From positions 62,001 through 126,000 of the forward strand of contig JAVJSD010000042.1 of assembly GCA_040219575.1 (NCBI GenBank): DNA of 64,000 bases, in the 5' to 3' direction. Below the pieces are notes generated by a model, which saw nothing but the letters and a program-made list of their open reading frames with translations, did no database searches and was not told the origin of the DNA. The first letter of the stretch is position 1; every line of letters begins with the position of its first letter. The DNA is from JAVJSD01 sp040219575. Lineage in GTDB: Bacteria > Planctomycetota > Planctomycetia > Pirellulales > Pirellulaceae. Made by a program: the position numbers and the translations under genes. Below are positions 26,676 to 35,758 of this stretch, piece by piece.

Positions 26676-29282
26676 TCAATCCTCGACCTGCACCTCGATC
26701 TCGGCTTCGACCGCGGCCTGCAACTCCAGCACCGCCGTCCGCAGCGGTTCATAGATGGGGATTTCCTGCCCCACGATGTCGAACGTGACCACCAGTGTGT
26801 AGCGGGCCACCGCATCCGGATCACGGCTCCATCCCTGATGGCCGCGAACCGCGATGCAGAAGTCCTCGGGAAGGGCGTTCGATTTGACGATCGCCCAATC
26901 CTTCTGAACGGTGCCGACGTTGCGTCGAATTTCGCGAATCGTTCCCCAGTTGCTGCGGGATTCGATGGTCCAGCCGATGGCGCCGGGACTTTTCGGCGGA
27001 TCAGCGTCCCGTTTGACGGCGCGATCGCGAAAGTCGGAGAACGGCTCTCCGCGGCCGTTGCTGATCCAGTCGAGCCACGTCGCGAGATAGCCCTGCGGAG
27101 TACGGCGGGTTCGGCGCGGGGCGGCGGCGTACGAGAGCGTGACCTCGATGCGGACGTCGTAGTCCTCCCCTGGCGCGCGGAGCATCGCCGGAATCGGCAC
27201 CTGATAGATGTGGCAGTCGCCGGGGCCGAGCGGCTGCTCCTGATGCGTGATGAACGTCGTCCGAAAGTCGGTATTGGTCGTGGCCCGCTCGATGTCGGGG
27301 ATCCCGAACCCGATTCGCCGTAGCAGGTTTGCCTGTTCTTCGGCGCTCAACTCTGTCGACCACTCCGGCCAGCGCGCCGATTGAACGATCAATGCCCGGT
27401 AGAGCAGACAGGACCCGTCGGGCAGGATTGACTGCAGACGAGCGGCAATCCTCGTGACCTTGGGAGCCGCATACGACGTACCGACCTCGTCGCGATCAAA
27501 CGCCGGTCCGCCGTGCATCGTCGACCGCACGAGTTCGGGATAGCAGTCTCGGCCGACCGTCGGCGTGTCCACGGTCGGCGGATTGCCGCCGCTGACGAGA
27601 GAGTCGCCACCATACTCGACGACCTCCGGCTTGATCGAATCCCAGATGCCGAGCCCAGCTCGGCTGAAGGCGGACGGCTGCCCGTTGTCGGACGCCAGAC
27701 TTCGCCAGCCGCTGCCTTCAAAGGAGCCGTACGCGACGGAGCCGACCGTGACGGCCTGCAGGCTCTGCGCGGGGTTCGCGACTCGGCAGGTGCTTTCCGC
27801 AAGATACGTGGGATATGGCTTCCCGCTGGCAAGATGTTCGGCGATTCCGGGCCGGGGAGCCGGCCGAGACGACTTCAGGTTGCCGCAGCTTTGAATGACG
27901 AGAACGTCGTAATCATTGCTGAGCAGATCGATCTCGGCCGCCCACGCAGACATGTGCCGGGTGCGGCAGGGCGCATCGGCATTGATGGAGTGATTGAAAA
28001 TCCGCGTGCGGCGTTTCCCTTCGTGGTAGCGTTTGACGACTTCCCGCAACACCGCCGGCGGGAACATCGTATCGGGCATCCGGCAGCTATGGTCGAGGAC
28101 GCGCGCGTTCTGCACCCACCATTCCAGCGGCACTTCGCCCGACTTCGGAAGGACTTCGCCGTGCAGCACGGCGCCGGCGATGCGCGTGCCATGCCCGCCA
28201 GGAGGGACGTAGTCGGCCACATCGGAATCCGAGACATCGGGGAGGAAACAATGCGAGGTTTCCTTGTCGATGCCCGGTTCGACCAGGAAGTGTTCCTCCT
28301 GAATGCCGCTGTCGATGACGCAGACGGCGGGAGCAGCGGGATCGGGCGACAGGAGTTCGAGCCGTGCCTGGGCCGCCTTGAGATCGCGGGCAAGCTGCTG
28401 CGGCGTTTCGATGTCGTCCGGTTCCGCGACCTCGAAGATGTGGGGATAATTGAGGACTAGGTCCTTGAGGCCCGCGCCTGAAATCCTCAGCCGCAGCGTA
28501 AAGCTGTCCGGTAGCGACAGGGCTTCGGCGTGGACGTCATCCACGTCCATCAGAATTTCGGCCTGATGGAAATCGAGAATTTCGCGGACTCCCTGGAGTC
28601 GCTGGTCCTTCAGCGCGTCCCACTTCTCATAGGCTTCAAGGCGGCTATTTGACCACTCGTTCTCCTTGCGAGCCCACGTTTCGTCTTTCCACCGCGGATT
28701 CCGCTTCGGCTTGTTCTGAATCTCCCACGTGCCAACGCAGGCGATGCTCACCTCGCAAATGTACTGGCCATCGTCAGCGATGGACGTCCACTCCTGAAAC
28801 AGAACGTCCGTGAGGACCAGCTTCAGACGCTCTTCCTGCGTCAAGTCCTCGCGGACTTCGTGAATTTTCGCCACGTTGGCGGAGCCGCTGACCGTACCGA
28901 TGAAGTCGGTCAGCTTCTGCTGAAACAGCGTCAGATCGACGTCTTCGGACGCGACAATGACGAAACCATCCTCCTGTTCCGAGACAATCTCGAACTCAAA
29001 CTGCCGGCGCAAGTCGTCCAGGTCGAGTGATGTGTCGATCTTCAGCAGCAGCGGGATGCCAGTGATGGAAGGCAGTCCGTTTTGCACGCGGACCTGCTGG
29101 CGAGTCTGCCAATCGGCGGAAACGTTGGATGAGTGGCTGCGCAATCCGCCGGCATGGGATGTCCGATTGGTCTTGTTGATAACGGTCGTCGGGTCTTCCG
29201 CCTGGGGGGCCTGCGGAAAACGAGCCGGGCCATGCTCCCGAAGGGCGAGCGGGAGGTATTCGAACTGGTGAGTTGCGGGCAT
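26676..29282 (-). CDS. ietS: S8 subtilisin-like protease of an IetAS-type defense system
   Basis: 868 residues without a signal peptide. The first 310 residues are a non-catalytic region with no recognised domain. The S8 domain has the complete triad: Asp324 (CVIDSGI), His364 (GGHGTRIAG) and Ser603 (GTSYAAPKV), plus the oxyanion Asn468 (QSCGN). A beta-rich C-terminal region of about 200 residues follows. A cytoplasmic subtilase encoded three bases downstream of an AAA+ ATPase is the arrangement of IetAS, shown experimentally to protect against phages (Gao et al. 2020). The likely role is ATPase-controlled proteolysis on infection. It is the last gene of a three-gene operon. Family assignment rests on gene order and motifs. 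Confidence 0.85.
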   Translation of the reverse strand: MPATHQFEYLPLALREHGPARFPQAPQAEDPTTVINKTNRTSHAGGLRSHSSNVSADWQTRQQVRVQNGLPSITGIPLLLKIDTSLDLDDLRRQFEFEIVSEQEDGFVIVASEDVDLTLFQQKLTDFIGTVSGSANVAKIHEVREDLTQEERLKLVLTDVLFQEWTSIADDGQYICEVSIACVGTWEIQNKPKRNPRWKDETWARKENEWSNSRLEAYEKWDALKDQRLQGVREILDFHQAEILMDVDDVHAEALSLPDSFTLRLRISGAGLKDLVLNYPHIFEVAEPDDIETPQQLARDLKAAQARLELLSPDPAAPAVCVIDSGIQEEHFLVEPGIDKETSHCFLPDVSDSDVADYVPPGGHGTRIAGAVLHGEVLPKSGEVPLEWWVQNARVLDHSCRMPDTMFPPAVLREVVKRYHEGKRRTRIFNHSINADAPCRTRHMSAWAAEIDLLSNDYDVLVIQSCGNLKSSRPAPRPGIAEHLASGKPYPTYLAESTCRVANPAQSLQAVTVGSVAYGSFEGSGWRSLASDNGQPSAFSRAGLGIWDSIKPEVVEYGGDSLVSGGNPPTVDTPTVGRDCYPELVRSTMHGGPAFDRDEVGTSYAAPKVTRIAARLQSILPDGSCLLYRALIVQSARWPEWSTELSAEEQANLLRRIGFGIPDIERATTNTDFRTTFITHQEQPLGPGDCHIYQVPIPAMLRAPGEDYDVRIEVTLSYAAAPRRTRRTPQGYLATWLDWISNGRGEPFSDFRDRAVKRDADPPKSPGAIGWTIESRSNWGTIREIRRNVGTVQKDWAIVKSNALPEDFCIAVRGHQGWSRDPDAVARYTLVVTFDIVGQEIPIYEPLRTAVLELQAAVEAEIEVQVED

Positions 29283-29285
29283 GGG

Positions 29286-30293
29286 TCAGTCGGGATTCCT
29301 CTCGCCGTTGCCGTGTCTGATTTCGCTGACGGCCTTGAGCAGCAAAGTTTCCGTCACGATCTTTTCACCGCAGAGAACTGCCATCTTAGCTGCGTCCCGC
29401 GCGGCTTTGACCGCCATCGCCGCGGAGGCGCCACCAAGCTCATCGACGACGACACGCCAGTTGATTCGGTCGGACAACCTGACCGAGGACAAGGTCAAGC
29501 GCAAGAGCTTTTCGATTTCTTCGGGGCCCGGCAGCGGCACCTGGAAGACGTCGTCGAACCGCCGAAACAGCGCCGTGTCGAGCGAGGCTTCGATGTTCGT
29601 CGTGGCGACCAGCAAGCCGGGGGCGTCGTATTCCTCCATCAGTTGCAGCAGCGAATTGACGATCCGCGAGGCCTCGCCGATATCCTTGGTAGCCGTCCGG
29701 GAACGGGCGATGAAATCGCATTCGTCCAGCAGCAGGACGCACGGCCGCTCCCCCGCCGCCTCGAACACGGACCGCAGGTTGGCCGCGGACTCGCCGAAGT
29801 ACGACGAGAGGAGCGCATCAAAGCGCACCTTGAGCAGCGGCAACCCCGTGTTCCACGCCAGCCGTTTGGCTCCGAGCGACTTGCCACAGCCGGGCGGGCC
29901 GTAGAGGAGAATCGTTTTCCGGTTTCGCAAGCCGTACGCTCCCAACCGCTCGCGGGCGGCGTATTCGCGTTCGATCCGAGCGAATCTCTCTTCGACGCCC
30001 ACTGGCAGCACCATGTGGTGCTCCAAAGCGTCCCGCGGAATCACGGTGGCGAGGAGTTCGCGATTTCGACGGCTGAGGGGAAGCTCCTTAAGACTCCGTT
30101 CGCTGTCGGTCGAAGGTCGTGCGGCACTCTTCTTCGGCCGGGGCTGACTCAAGATGGTTTCGAGCTGGTCGGCGAGCCGCATGTGTCCGCTCTTCCGCTC
30201 CGACTCGACCACCTTGTGCGCCAGCCGTTCCAGGTCGCGCTGCGACCCGTTGGCAATCGCCCGGACGATCCGTTTGATGATGTCAGCGTTCAT
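29286..30293 (-). CDS. ietA: AAA+ ATPase of an IetAS-type defense system
   Basis: 335 residues. A basic helical N-terminus (about 1-95) precedes one AAA+ module with Walker A GPPGCGKS (132-139), Walker B LLLDECD (187-193), sensor-1 TTN (231-233) and a candidate arginine finger RRFD (244-247), followed by the small helical lid. It resembles FtsH/spastin-like classical AAA proteins. Its stop lies three bases before the protease start and its own start overlaps the regulator by 11 bases, so the three genes are translationally coupled. In IetAS the ATPase is thought to sense or unfold a target for the protease. Confidence 0.87.
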   Translation of the reverse strand: MNADIIKRIVRAIANGSQRDLERLAHKVVESERKSGHMRLADQLETILSQPRPKKSAARPSTDSERSLKELPLSRRNRELLATVIPRDALEHHMVLPVGVEERFARIEREYAARERLGAYGLRNRKTILLYGPPGCGKSLGAKRLAWNTGLPLLKVRFDALLSSYFGESAANLRSVFEAAGERPCVLLLDECDFIARSRTATKDIGEASRIVNSLLQLMEEYDAPGLLVATTNIEASLDTALFRRFDDVFQVPLPGPEEIEKLLRLTLSSVRLSDRINWRVVVDELGGASAAMAVKAARDAAKMAVLCGEKIVTETLLLKAVSEIRHGNGERNPD

Positions 30294-30582
30294 GGGCGTC
30301 GGCCCTTTCGCGTGCGTGGTGCTTCATTGCCGGCCATTCGCCAGTTCGCGCCGACGAGACACGGCGGCCGTCTCCGTCGAGAACGTAGCTCCAGCCTTCG
30401 GACTGCTTCTCCGATCGGATCTGGTGGCCGCGTTCCTTCAGGGCGCTGATCGCTCGCGACACGGTGGGGACGGAGACGCCCAGTTCTTCGGCAATCATCG
30501 GAGTCGAGTACCCACCCGCCCGGACCAAGCCCAGGACGGCCTCCAACCGTCTCTCGATCTCCAGCGAACGTTTGTAGAGCAT
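30283..30582 (-). CDS. Winged helix-turn-helix regulator of the island
   Basis: 99 residues from ATG 30582, chosen because GAGGAG lies seven bases upstream; the frame is open for 42 more codons but these lack coding character and contain the candidate operator. Residues about 8-60 (ERRLEAVLGLVRAGGYSTPM, then IAEELGVSVPTVSRAISALK) form a DeoR/HTH_11-type wHTH and SEGWSYVLD the wing. The gene overlaps the ATPase gene by 11 bases. It is probably a repressor of its own operon, keeping a toxic ATPase-protease pair low until needed; that is inference. Confidence 0.75.
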   Translation of the reverse strand: MLYKRSLEIERRLEAVLGLVRAGGYSTPMIAEELGVSVPTVSRAISALKERGHQIRSEKQSEGWSYVLDGDGRRVSSARTGEWPAMKHHARERADAHER

Positions 30583-30604
30583 CGCGGTGCTCCTCTCATC
30601 GTCT

Positions 30605-30623
30605 CTATCGGCTTCTGATAGAC
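30605..30623 (-). promoter_or_regulatory. Candidate operator of the wHTH regulator
   Basis: Inverted repeat TCTATC-N7-GATAGA located 23-41 bases before the regulator start codon. Its place and symmetry fit a dimeric repressor site covering the promoter or start of the operon. Confidence 0.4.
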
Positions 30624-31253
30624 TTACTGATGAATCTTCTCGTTGAAGAGACAGCCCGTCAATGGCTTGCATCGCAGACTCTGGAACAGCCCCGAACGCC
30701 TGTGGCAAATCAAGGCTGGGACTTGATGGAAGCGATCTTTCTTCATGAGATCGCCGACTACAGCAGGCCCTCCAAGACCATGTGGGCGGTCCTCTCTAGT
30801 TCGCCGCGTCACGTAGCCTGCTCGCTAATTAAAGTGCCTGGGTTGATCCCTATGAGGCTCGTACCGCACCTCTGCAACCTGCTTCGGTCCGACACACCGA
30901 TGCAGGTTGCACGCATCGCCGGCGAAGGCGTCGCGGCACGCGGTCCGTCTTGTCGAGGATGGCTTTGTACGGCGTCTCGAGCAGGCCTGTGCTGGCGATT
31001 TCCGTCGCGGGAGGCGCGGGTTGATTTGCGGCGATGGGAGCGCGATGGACGATCGTGTCGGGCAGGTTTCCAGGCGGCCAATCAACTCGTAGGGCAATCT
31101 TCCAGGCGGCTAGTCCTCCTCGGCGACCTCGTCTCTTTAGTGATTTGCGACGCCCGCCCGCCCGCCGGCAGTGAGCCCTGAGCACAATTTGAGATTTGGG
31201 CCGCGCCGCGACGAGTCACATTTTCTACATTTCGGGGCCCACTTGGCATTCCA
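30624..31253. other. Non-coding stretch behind the island
   Basis: No gene accepted. A plus-strand frame from 30630 exists but it crosses repeats and lacks recognisable domains. The stretch holds the right inverted flank (31008-31080), a GTAGGGCAATCTTCCAGGCGGC repeat relative (about 31089) and otherwise nothing recognisable. Confidence 0.5.
31008..31080 (-). repeat. Right inverted flank of the IetAS-like island
   Basis: Inverted counterpart of 25815-25887. Together they enclose about 5.1 kb holding only the three-gene island. No transposase or integrase lies between or beside them. Confidence 0.7.
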
Positions 31254-32042
31254 TCAATTGAGCATCCACTTGCGTTCTCGTTCAATGTCCAGCATATACG
31301 GCTCCAGCACCGCTTCGCGCCGGTGCGCTTTGGCGGACGATTTCGTCAGAAACTTGGCGAGCCGCTGGTAGGGCACGTCGGCGCGAAGGAACCAAACCTC
31401 GCCGTCGGCGAAGGCGACGTGAAATCCTTGGGGGAAGTTTCCGCCGATTCTCCGGCCGGATTTCGCCTTGAGCAACTCTTCAACCTCCTCGACGTCCACG
31501 TCGCCCGGCTCCATCCAGTGGACGTCGGTTTGGCTCACCTCGACCAGGACGATCTGATCCGGCTCCAGGCTTGCGAGGGTTTGGACGACGGCATCGTCAA
31601 ACGCGGTTCCGGGGCCGACGACCGCCATGACATTCGTCTCGAAGCAGCTCCGGCCACTCCACTCGCTACCAATGCAAAAGGCGCCCCCTACATCACAGTT
31701 TGATGCCAGTTGGGCGTTGGGCGCGGCGTTCCAATGTCGACGGTAGTCAGCCTCATGCTGCATCGCGGTTGTGTGGCTCCAGGCAACGAGAAACCGCCAA
31801 CTGGAAAGCGGGGTATCGGCCGAGTCCCTGACGACGGATTTGGGAAGTCTGCCAAGTTTGGCGTCCCATTCGGCGAGGCCATACAGCGCCCAGTGGAAGC
31901 CTTGCGCCGTGTTGTACTCGGCCTTCGCAGCGTTGACCCTGTGCACGTAGCGCCAGGCGCCGAAGCCTATCGCGCAGACGGTCGTCGCCACAAATAACAT
32001 CGACAGGCCGTAGCGGCGGCGACGCCAGGATCCAAGGAACAT
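31254..32042 (-). CDS. DUF1559-like membrane-anchored protein
   Basis: 262 residues from the ATG at 32042; a Met 25 codons upstream would start inside a GTAG palindrome and is less likely. One N-terminal membrane helix (GLSMLFVATTVCAIGFGAW, about 12-30) is followed by an exported domain. The second half keeps the DUF1559 pattern: MAVVGPGTAFDD, IVLVEVSQTDVHWMEPGDVD and GFHVAFADGEVWFLRAD. DUF1559 proteins are pseudopilin-like and hugely expanded in Planctomycetes; here the usual type IV prepilin cleavage signal is not seen, so this is a divergent member. Confidence 0.7.
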   Translation of the reverse strand: MFLGSWRRRRYGLSMLFVATTVCAIGFGAWRYVHRVNAAKAEYNTAQGFHWALYGLAEWDAKLGRLPKSVVRDSADTPLSSWRFLVAWSHTTAMQHEADYRRHWNAAPNAQLASNCDVGGAFCIGSEWSGRSCFETNVMAVVGPGTAFDDAVVQTLASLEPDQIVLVEVSQTDVHWMEPGDVDVEEVEELLKAKSGRRIGGNFPQGFHVAFADGEVWFLRADVPYQRLAKFLTKSSAKAHRREAVLEPYMLDIERERKWMLN

Positions 32043-32398
32043 CGTGGGCAGCACGCTTGATGTGATGTTGCCACGAAGTCTCGCGACTTCGGCTACGTTC
32101 AATTGTGTCGGTCGCATGGCGACTTCCGCAACATTCTGGCGGATTTTTTCCTGAGCCGAACGTCCGCTGGCGGCGGCGGTTGCTGTGCTTCCTTGCTGGC
32201 GCTGCGGGCTCGGGCGTGTGGGGTGAGCCGCTGGCGTCGGCAGGGGAGTTCGGGCGGGCGATTTTGGGCGTGTGGCGGTTTGGGGGGCGGCGGCGGTTGG
32301 GGAATCGGCGCTTGCGCGTTGCGGGGGCGGAGCATTGTCCGCAGAATGGGTGGGTCAGGTCGCCGCACCGAGATGAACCCTTCCGAGAGAGATACCCG
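32043..32398. other. Divergent intergenic region
   Basis: It separates the DUF1559-like gene (minus) from the beta-helix gene (plus). A GAAGTCTCGCGACTTC palindrome ending in GGCTACG lies at about 32076-32098. The rest is G-rich on the plus strand (for example TTTGGGGGGCGGCGGCGG). A long frame crosses it but shows no protein-like sequence. No consensus promoter was found. Confidence 0.5.
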
Positions 32399-34153
32399 AT
32401 GTTCAAGACGTTTTGCCCGCTGTTGCTCACGGTCGTCTGCGCCGCGCTGGCCGGCGGCGAGGAGGTTCATTCGCATCCGCCGCTGAGGCCGTTGCCGCAG
32501 GCTTCGCAGCGACCGCTGGCCAAGGGGCCGGCGCGGTTTGTCGATCCGGCCAAGGGCGGCGATGAAAACGACGGATCCGAGCAGATGCCCTGGCGGTCGA
32601 TCGGACATGCGCTGGCGCAGATCGACGCCGGCGACACGCTCTATCTGCGCGGCGGCACCTACTACGAGCACGTCTATTGCAGCGTGGCGGGGACCGAAAA
32701 GAAGCCGATCACCATTCGCGCCTATCCCGGCGAACTGGCGGTGATCGACGGGGCGTTTCGCGAGTTCTTCGAGAAGCCGGCCGCCGCCTGGGAGCCGGTC
32801 GGCGACGGCGCGGCGGGCGAGTACCGCTCGACGAGCGTCTTCAAGAACCTGCGGAACATTCATGGCCGGTTCGGCGATTCGATGATCGGCCTGCAGGTGT
32901 ATTACCACCTCGACGACCTGCGCGGCGAGCGGTATGTGGGGCCGGGCATCTGGTACGACCAGGCCAGCGGCCGCATTCACTGCCGGCTGGCGCATTACGA
33001 AACCTCGGGACTGGTGCGGGCCCGCACGCCACTGACGCTCAAGCATCTGCCGCATCGGCTGCACGAGTTGCAAAGCTACCGGGGCGAAACCGACCCGCGG
33101 AAGCTGCCGCTGATCGTCGCCCCGTTTCATTCGGTTCCGCTGCTGGTCGATCGCGCGCAGCACGTTCGCTTTCAGGATCTGGTCGTCCGCGGCGGCGGGT
33201 ACGAGGCGGTCGACATGCGGCATGGCGTGCACCTCGAGCTGGACAACGTGACGATCTACGCGGCGGCCTACGGGCTGAAGGCCCGCAACACCGGGCCGAT
33301 GAAGCTGCACAATTCGGCGATCTACGGCAGCGTGCCGCCCTGGAGCACGCGGGGAGAGACGTCGTTGATGGAGCGGCCCTGGGAGTCGAAGGGGAGAAAC
33401 CTCACGCGGCTCAACACGCACGCGCTGATCATACCGGCCGCCGGCGACGAGTATTCGGTCTACTACTTTCCCTACAACCACCTGTGGGAGATTTCGTACT
33501 GCGAGTTCGCCGATGCGCACGACGGCGTTTACATGGGCGACATCGACGGCCTGAAGTTCCACCACAACTACCTGCACAACTTCCAGGACGACGGCATTTA
33601 TCTTTCCAGCTTCCGCACGCTGTACTACCCGCAGCATGGGCCGCGGCAGTTTTATCAGAACGTGGTGAGCGGCTGCATCATGGCGTTCGCCTTCGGCGGC
33701 GACGCCCGACCGAGCACCGAGGTGCACGTGCTGCGCAATGTGCTCGACGCCGCGGCGGCGGTCTCCGATCACGGCAGCCCTCCCTGGGAGAGCATGCGCT
33801 GGTATCACAACACGATTCTGGCCGACCCCCGCAATTTGTTTCGGGTGCGGACCAAGGCGCCGGGGCAGAAGTGGGAGGTCTTCAACAATCTCGTGCTGTT
33901 GGGGAAGACCACCGAGGGCGCGCCGCAGGAAGGGGGCGCGTGGGGCGGCAATTTCGCGGGCGATCCCCCCTTCGCCACGGCCAACGACTTTCGCCTGCCG
34001 CCGGGCAGCCCGGCCATCGACGCCGGCGTCGCGCTTCCCAAGGACTGGTTCGATCCGCTGCGAGACGACGAGCAGGGCAAGGCCGACGCCGGCGCGCTGC
34101 CCGTCGGCGCGGGGCGGCTGCAAGTCGGACGCGGCGGGCGGTTGGAGTTTTGA
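32399..34153 (+). CDS. Secreted right-handed parallel beta-helix protein
   Basis: 584 residues from an ATG directly before a signal peptide (MFKTFCPLLLTVVCAALAGG). Residues 45-110 carry the opening common to pectate-lyase-like helices (FVDPAKGGDENDGSEQMPWR, then GDTLYLRGGTYYEHV). The body contains PbH1-type repeats (VVRGGGYEAVDMRHGVHLEL, YCEFADAHDGVYMGDIDGLK, YLHNFQDDGIYLSSF). The C-terminus ends in the conserved SPAIDAGVALPKDW and ADAGALPVGAGR. It probably binds or cleaves polysaccharides outside the cytoplasm; the catalytic residues cannot be named from sequence alone. The toroid-protein gene follows 29 bases later. Confidence 0.85.
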   Translation: MFKTFCPLLLTVVCAALAGGEEVHSHPPLRPLPQASQRPLAKGPARFVDPAKGGDENDGSEQMPWRSIGHALAQIDAGDTLYLRGGTYYEHVYCSVAGTEKKPITIRAYPGELAVIDGAFREFFEKPAAAWEPVGDGAAGEYRSTSVFKNLRNIHGRFGDSMIGLQVYYHLDDLRGERYVGPGIWYDQASGRIHCRLAHYETSGLVRARTPLTLKHLPHRLHELQSYRGETDPRKLPLIVAPFHSVPLLVDRAQHVRFQDLVVRGGGYEAVDMRHGVHLELDNVTIYAAAYGLKARNTGPMKLHNSAIYGSVPPWSTRGETSLMERPWESKGRNLTRLNTHALIIPAAGDEYSVYYFPYNHLWEISYCEFADAHDGVYMGDIDGLKFHHNYLHNFQDDGIYLSSFRTLYYPQHGPRQFYQNVVSGCIMAFAFGGDARPSTEVHVLRNVLDAAAAVSDHGSPPWESMRWYHNTILADPRNLFRVRTKAPGQKWEVFNNLVLLGKTTEGAPQEGGAWGGNFAGDPPFATANDFRLPPGSPAIDAGVALPKDWFDPLRDDEQGKADAGALPVGAGRLQVGRGGRLEF

Positions 34154-34182
34154 CTGGTTCTCGATCAAAAAGGTTGACGAAC

Positions 34183-35250
34183 ATGCGCCATCCCAATCGG
34201 AACGACGGCCGCCTTTCGCGACGCGATGTCTTGCGCGGGCTTGCCGCCGTCGCGGCGACCACGGCGCTGCCGACGATGCCCGCCGGGGCGCAACCGGCGG
34301 ATACGGGCGGCTCTGGCGATAACAGCGACGGCGACGCGAATGCGCGGCGGCGGGCGCTCTCCAAGGGACTGCAATGGCTGGAGCAGAAGCAGCACGACGA
34401 CGGCGGTTTCGAGGGAGGCAAATACGGTTTCGACCCGGCGGTCACGGCGCTCGCCGGGCAAGCGTTTCTGGCGGAGGGAAGCACGCCCGGCCGAGGTGAA
34501 TACGGCGATGCGCTGGCGCGGTGCGTCGCGCAGGTGACGTCGGCCGCCGGCGAGAGCGGATACATCACCGTCCGTCACGAGGGCCGGGCCTCGACCATGT
34601 ACAGCCACGGTTACGCCACGAACTTTCTGGCCGCCGCCTATCGGGCGTCGATGCGCGATCCGCTCCGCGGGCCGGTCGAGCGAAGCGTCAAACTGCTGGC
34701 CGACGTGCAGAGCGACGAGGGGGGCTGGCGGTATTCGCCCAGCAAGGCGGCGGGGGCCGACGTCTCGGTGACGGCTTGCCAGTTGCTGGCGCTGGTGAGC
34801 GCGGATCGGTCGGGCATCGACGTGCCGCCGGAAACGATCGACCGGGCCGTCGCCTACCTGACGTCGTGTCAGGTGGAAGACGGCGGGTTCTGCTACGTGC
34901 GCGGCCGCGGCGGCAGCGCGCTGCCGCGCTCGGCGGCGGCGTTGGCGGCGCTCGAAGCGGCGGGCCGTTCGATGCATGAGGTGCTGCAGCGCGGCCGCGA
35001 CTATCTCGACGCCCACCGCCCCACGCCCGACGAGGCGCTGCGCCAGCCGCACCAGTTCTACTGGGCCTATTTCGCCTCGCAGGCGATGTGCCGCCAGGCG
35101 AACAAGAGCCACACGGCTTGGCGACGGCTGTTGGACGGGGCGTTATTCTCGTCGCAGGGGGCCGACGGATCATGGAACGACGGCGCCATCGGCCCCGCCT
35201 ACGCCACCGCGATCGCCTGCTACGTGCTGGGCCAAACTTCGCCGGAATAG
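34183..35250 (+). CDS. Tat-exported alpha/alpha-toroid (prenyltransferase/squalene-cyclase repeat) protein
   Basis: 355 residues. A Tat signal (SRRDVLRGLAAVAATTALP, about 12-30) is followed by at least five QxxDGGF/W-type repeats: QWLEQKQHDDGGF, LADVQSDEGGWRYSP, LTSCQVEDGGFCYV, and a late SSQGADGSWND. These are the hallmarks of the alpha/alpha-toroid fold shared by squalene cyclases and prenyltransferases. The DxDD catalytic motif of cyclases is absent, so this is probably a non-cyclase toroid protein of the kind common in Planctomycetes, role unknown. It is co-directional with the beta-helix gene and may be co-transcribed. Confidence 0.85.
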   Translation: MRHPNRNDGRLSRRDVLRGLAAVAATTALPTMPAGAQPADTGGSGDNSDGDANARRRALSKGLQWLEQKQHDDGGFEGGKYGFDPAVTALAGQAFLAEGSTPGRGEYGDALARCVAQVTSAAGESGYITVRHEGRASTMYSHGYATNFLAAAYRASMRDPLRGPVERSVKLLADVQSDEGGWRYSPSKAAGADVSVTACQLLALVSADRSGIDVPPETIDRAVAYLTSCQVEDGGFCYVRGRGGSALPRSAAALAALEAAGRSMHEVLQRGRDYLDAHRPTPDEALRQPHQFYWAYFASQAMCRQANKSHTAWRRLLDGALFSSQGADGSWNDGAIGPAYATAIACYVLGQTSPE

Positions 35251-35280
35251 CGCTATTGGCGAAGCGAGCACGAAGTCACA

Positions 35281-35310
35281 AGAAAAGCAAAAAGCCCGGC
35301 GAAACCGGGC
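35281..35310 (-). terminator. Rho-independent terminator after tRNA-Glu
   Basis: On the minus strand the hairpin GCCCGG-TTTCG-CCGGGC (35294-35310) is followed by TTTTTGCTTTTCTT. It lies about 50 bases after the tRNA 3' end. Confidence 0.7.
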
Positions 35311-35360
35311 CAATCCGCGTGCCGCCGCGAAAGGCTGCGATGCAGTGCACGCGGGCAGAG

Positions 35361-35433
35361 TACCCCCTAGGGGAGTCGAACCCCTGTTTTCGGACTGAGA
35401 ATCCGACGTCCTGGGCCACTAGACGAAGGGGGC
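35361..35433 (-). tRNA. tRNA-Glu (anticodon CUC)
   Basis: 73 bases. The acceptor stem GCCCCCT pairs with AGGGGGT (first pair G-U), the D arm has CGTCTAGTGGCC, the anticodon stem TCGGA/TCCGA closes the loop TTCTCAG with anticodon CTC, and the T arm is AGGGGTTCGACTCCCC-like. CCA is not encoded. It decodes GAG. A terminator follows on the same strand. Confidence 0.93.
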
Positions 35434-35758
35434 GTACTGGGTGACTATCGGCAACTTGCTGCCGGAATCTTGTATTTTCCCCACGCGGAGGCGGTTGTCA
35501 ACGGGCGGTCGCGCGGTTGGAGGGACATGGCGAATTGCGGCGCGGTTCGGGGCCCTTTCTTGTTGTGACGGCCGCTTGCGACGGCTTTTCCCTTTTGTGC
35601 ATGGCAGGCTGGAAGCCTGCCCTACGGGCGTTACTCTTTGTTCGTGACAGGCTGGAAGCCTGTCCTACGGGTGTTACTTTTGTTCGTGACAGGCTGGAAG
35701 CCTGTCCTACGGGTGTTACTTTTTGTTTGTGACAGGCTGGAGGACTGCGCTGCGGGTG
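35434..35758. other. Gap between tRNA-Glu and pgk
   Basis: No gene. The first 165 bases show nothing recognisable; the rest is the 42-43-bp tandem repeat array next to pgk. Confidence 0.6.

Noticed and set aside
30630..31181. 183-codon plus-strand frame behind the IetAS-like island
   Set aside because: Crosses the inverted flank and palindromic repeats, overlaps the regulator's upstream region, and has no recognisable domain.
35361..35433. tRNA-Glu as attachment site of the defense island
   Set aside because: The island ends more than 4 kb away with housekeeping-like genes between, and no duplicated tRNA 3' end or integrase was seen.
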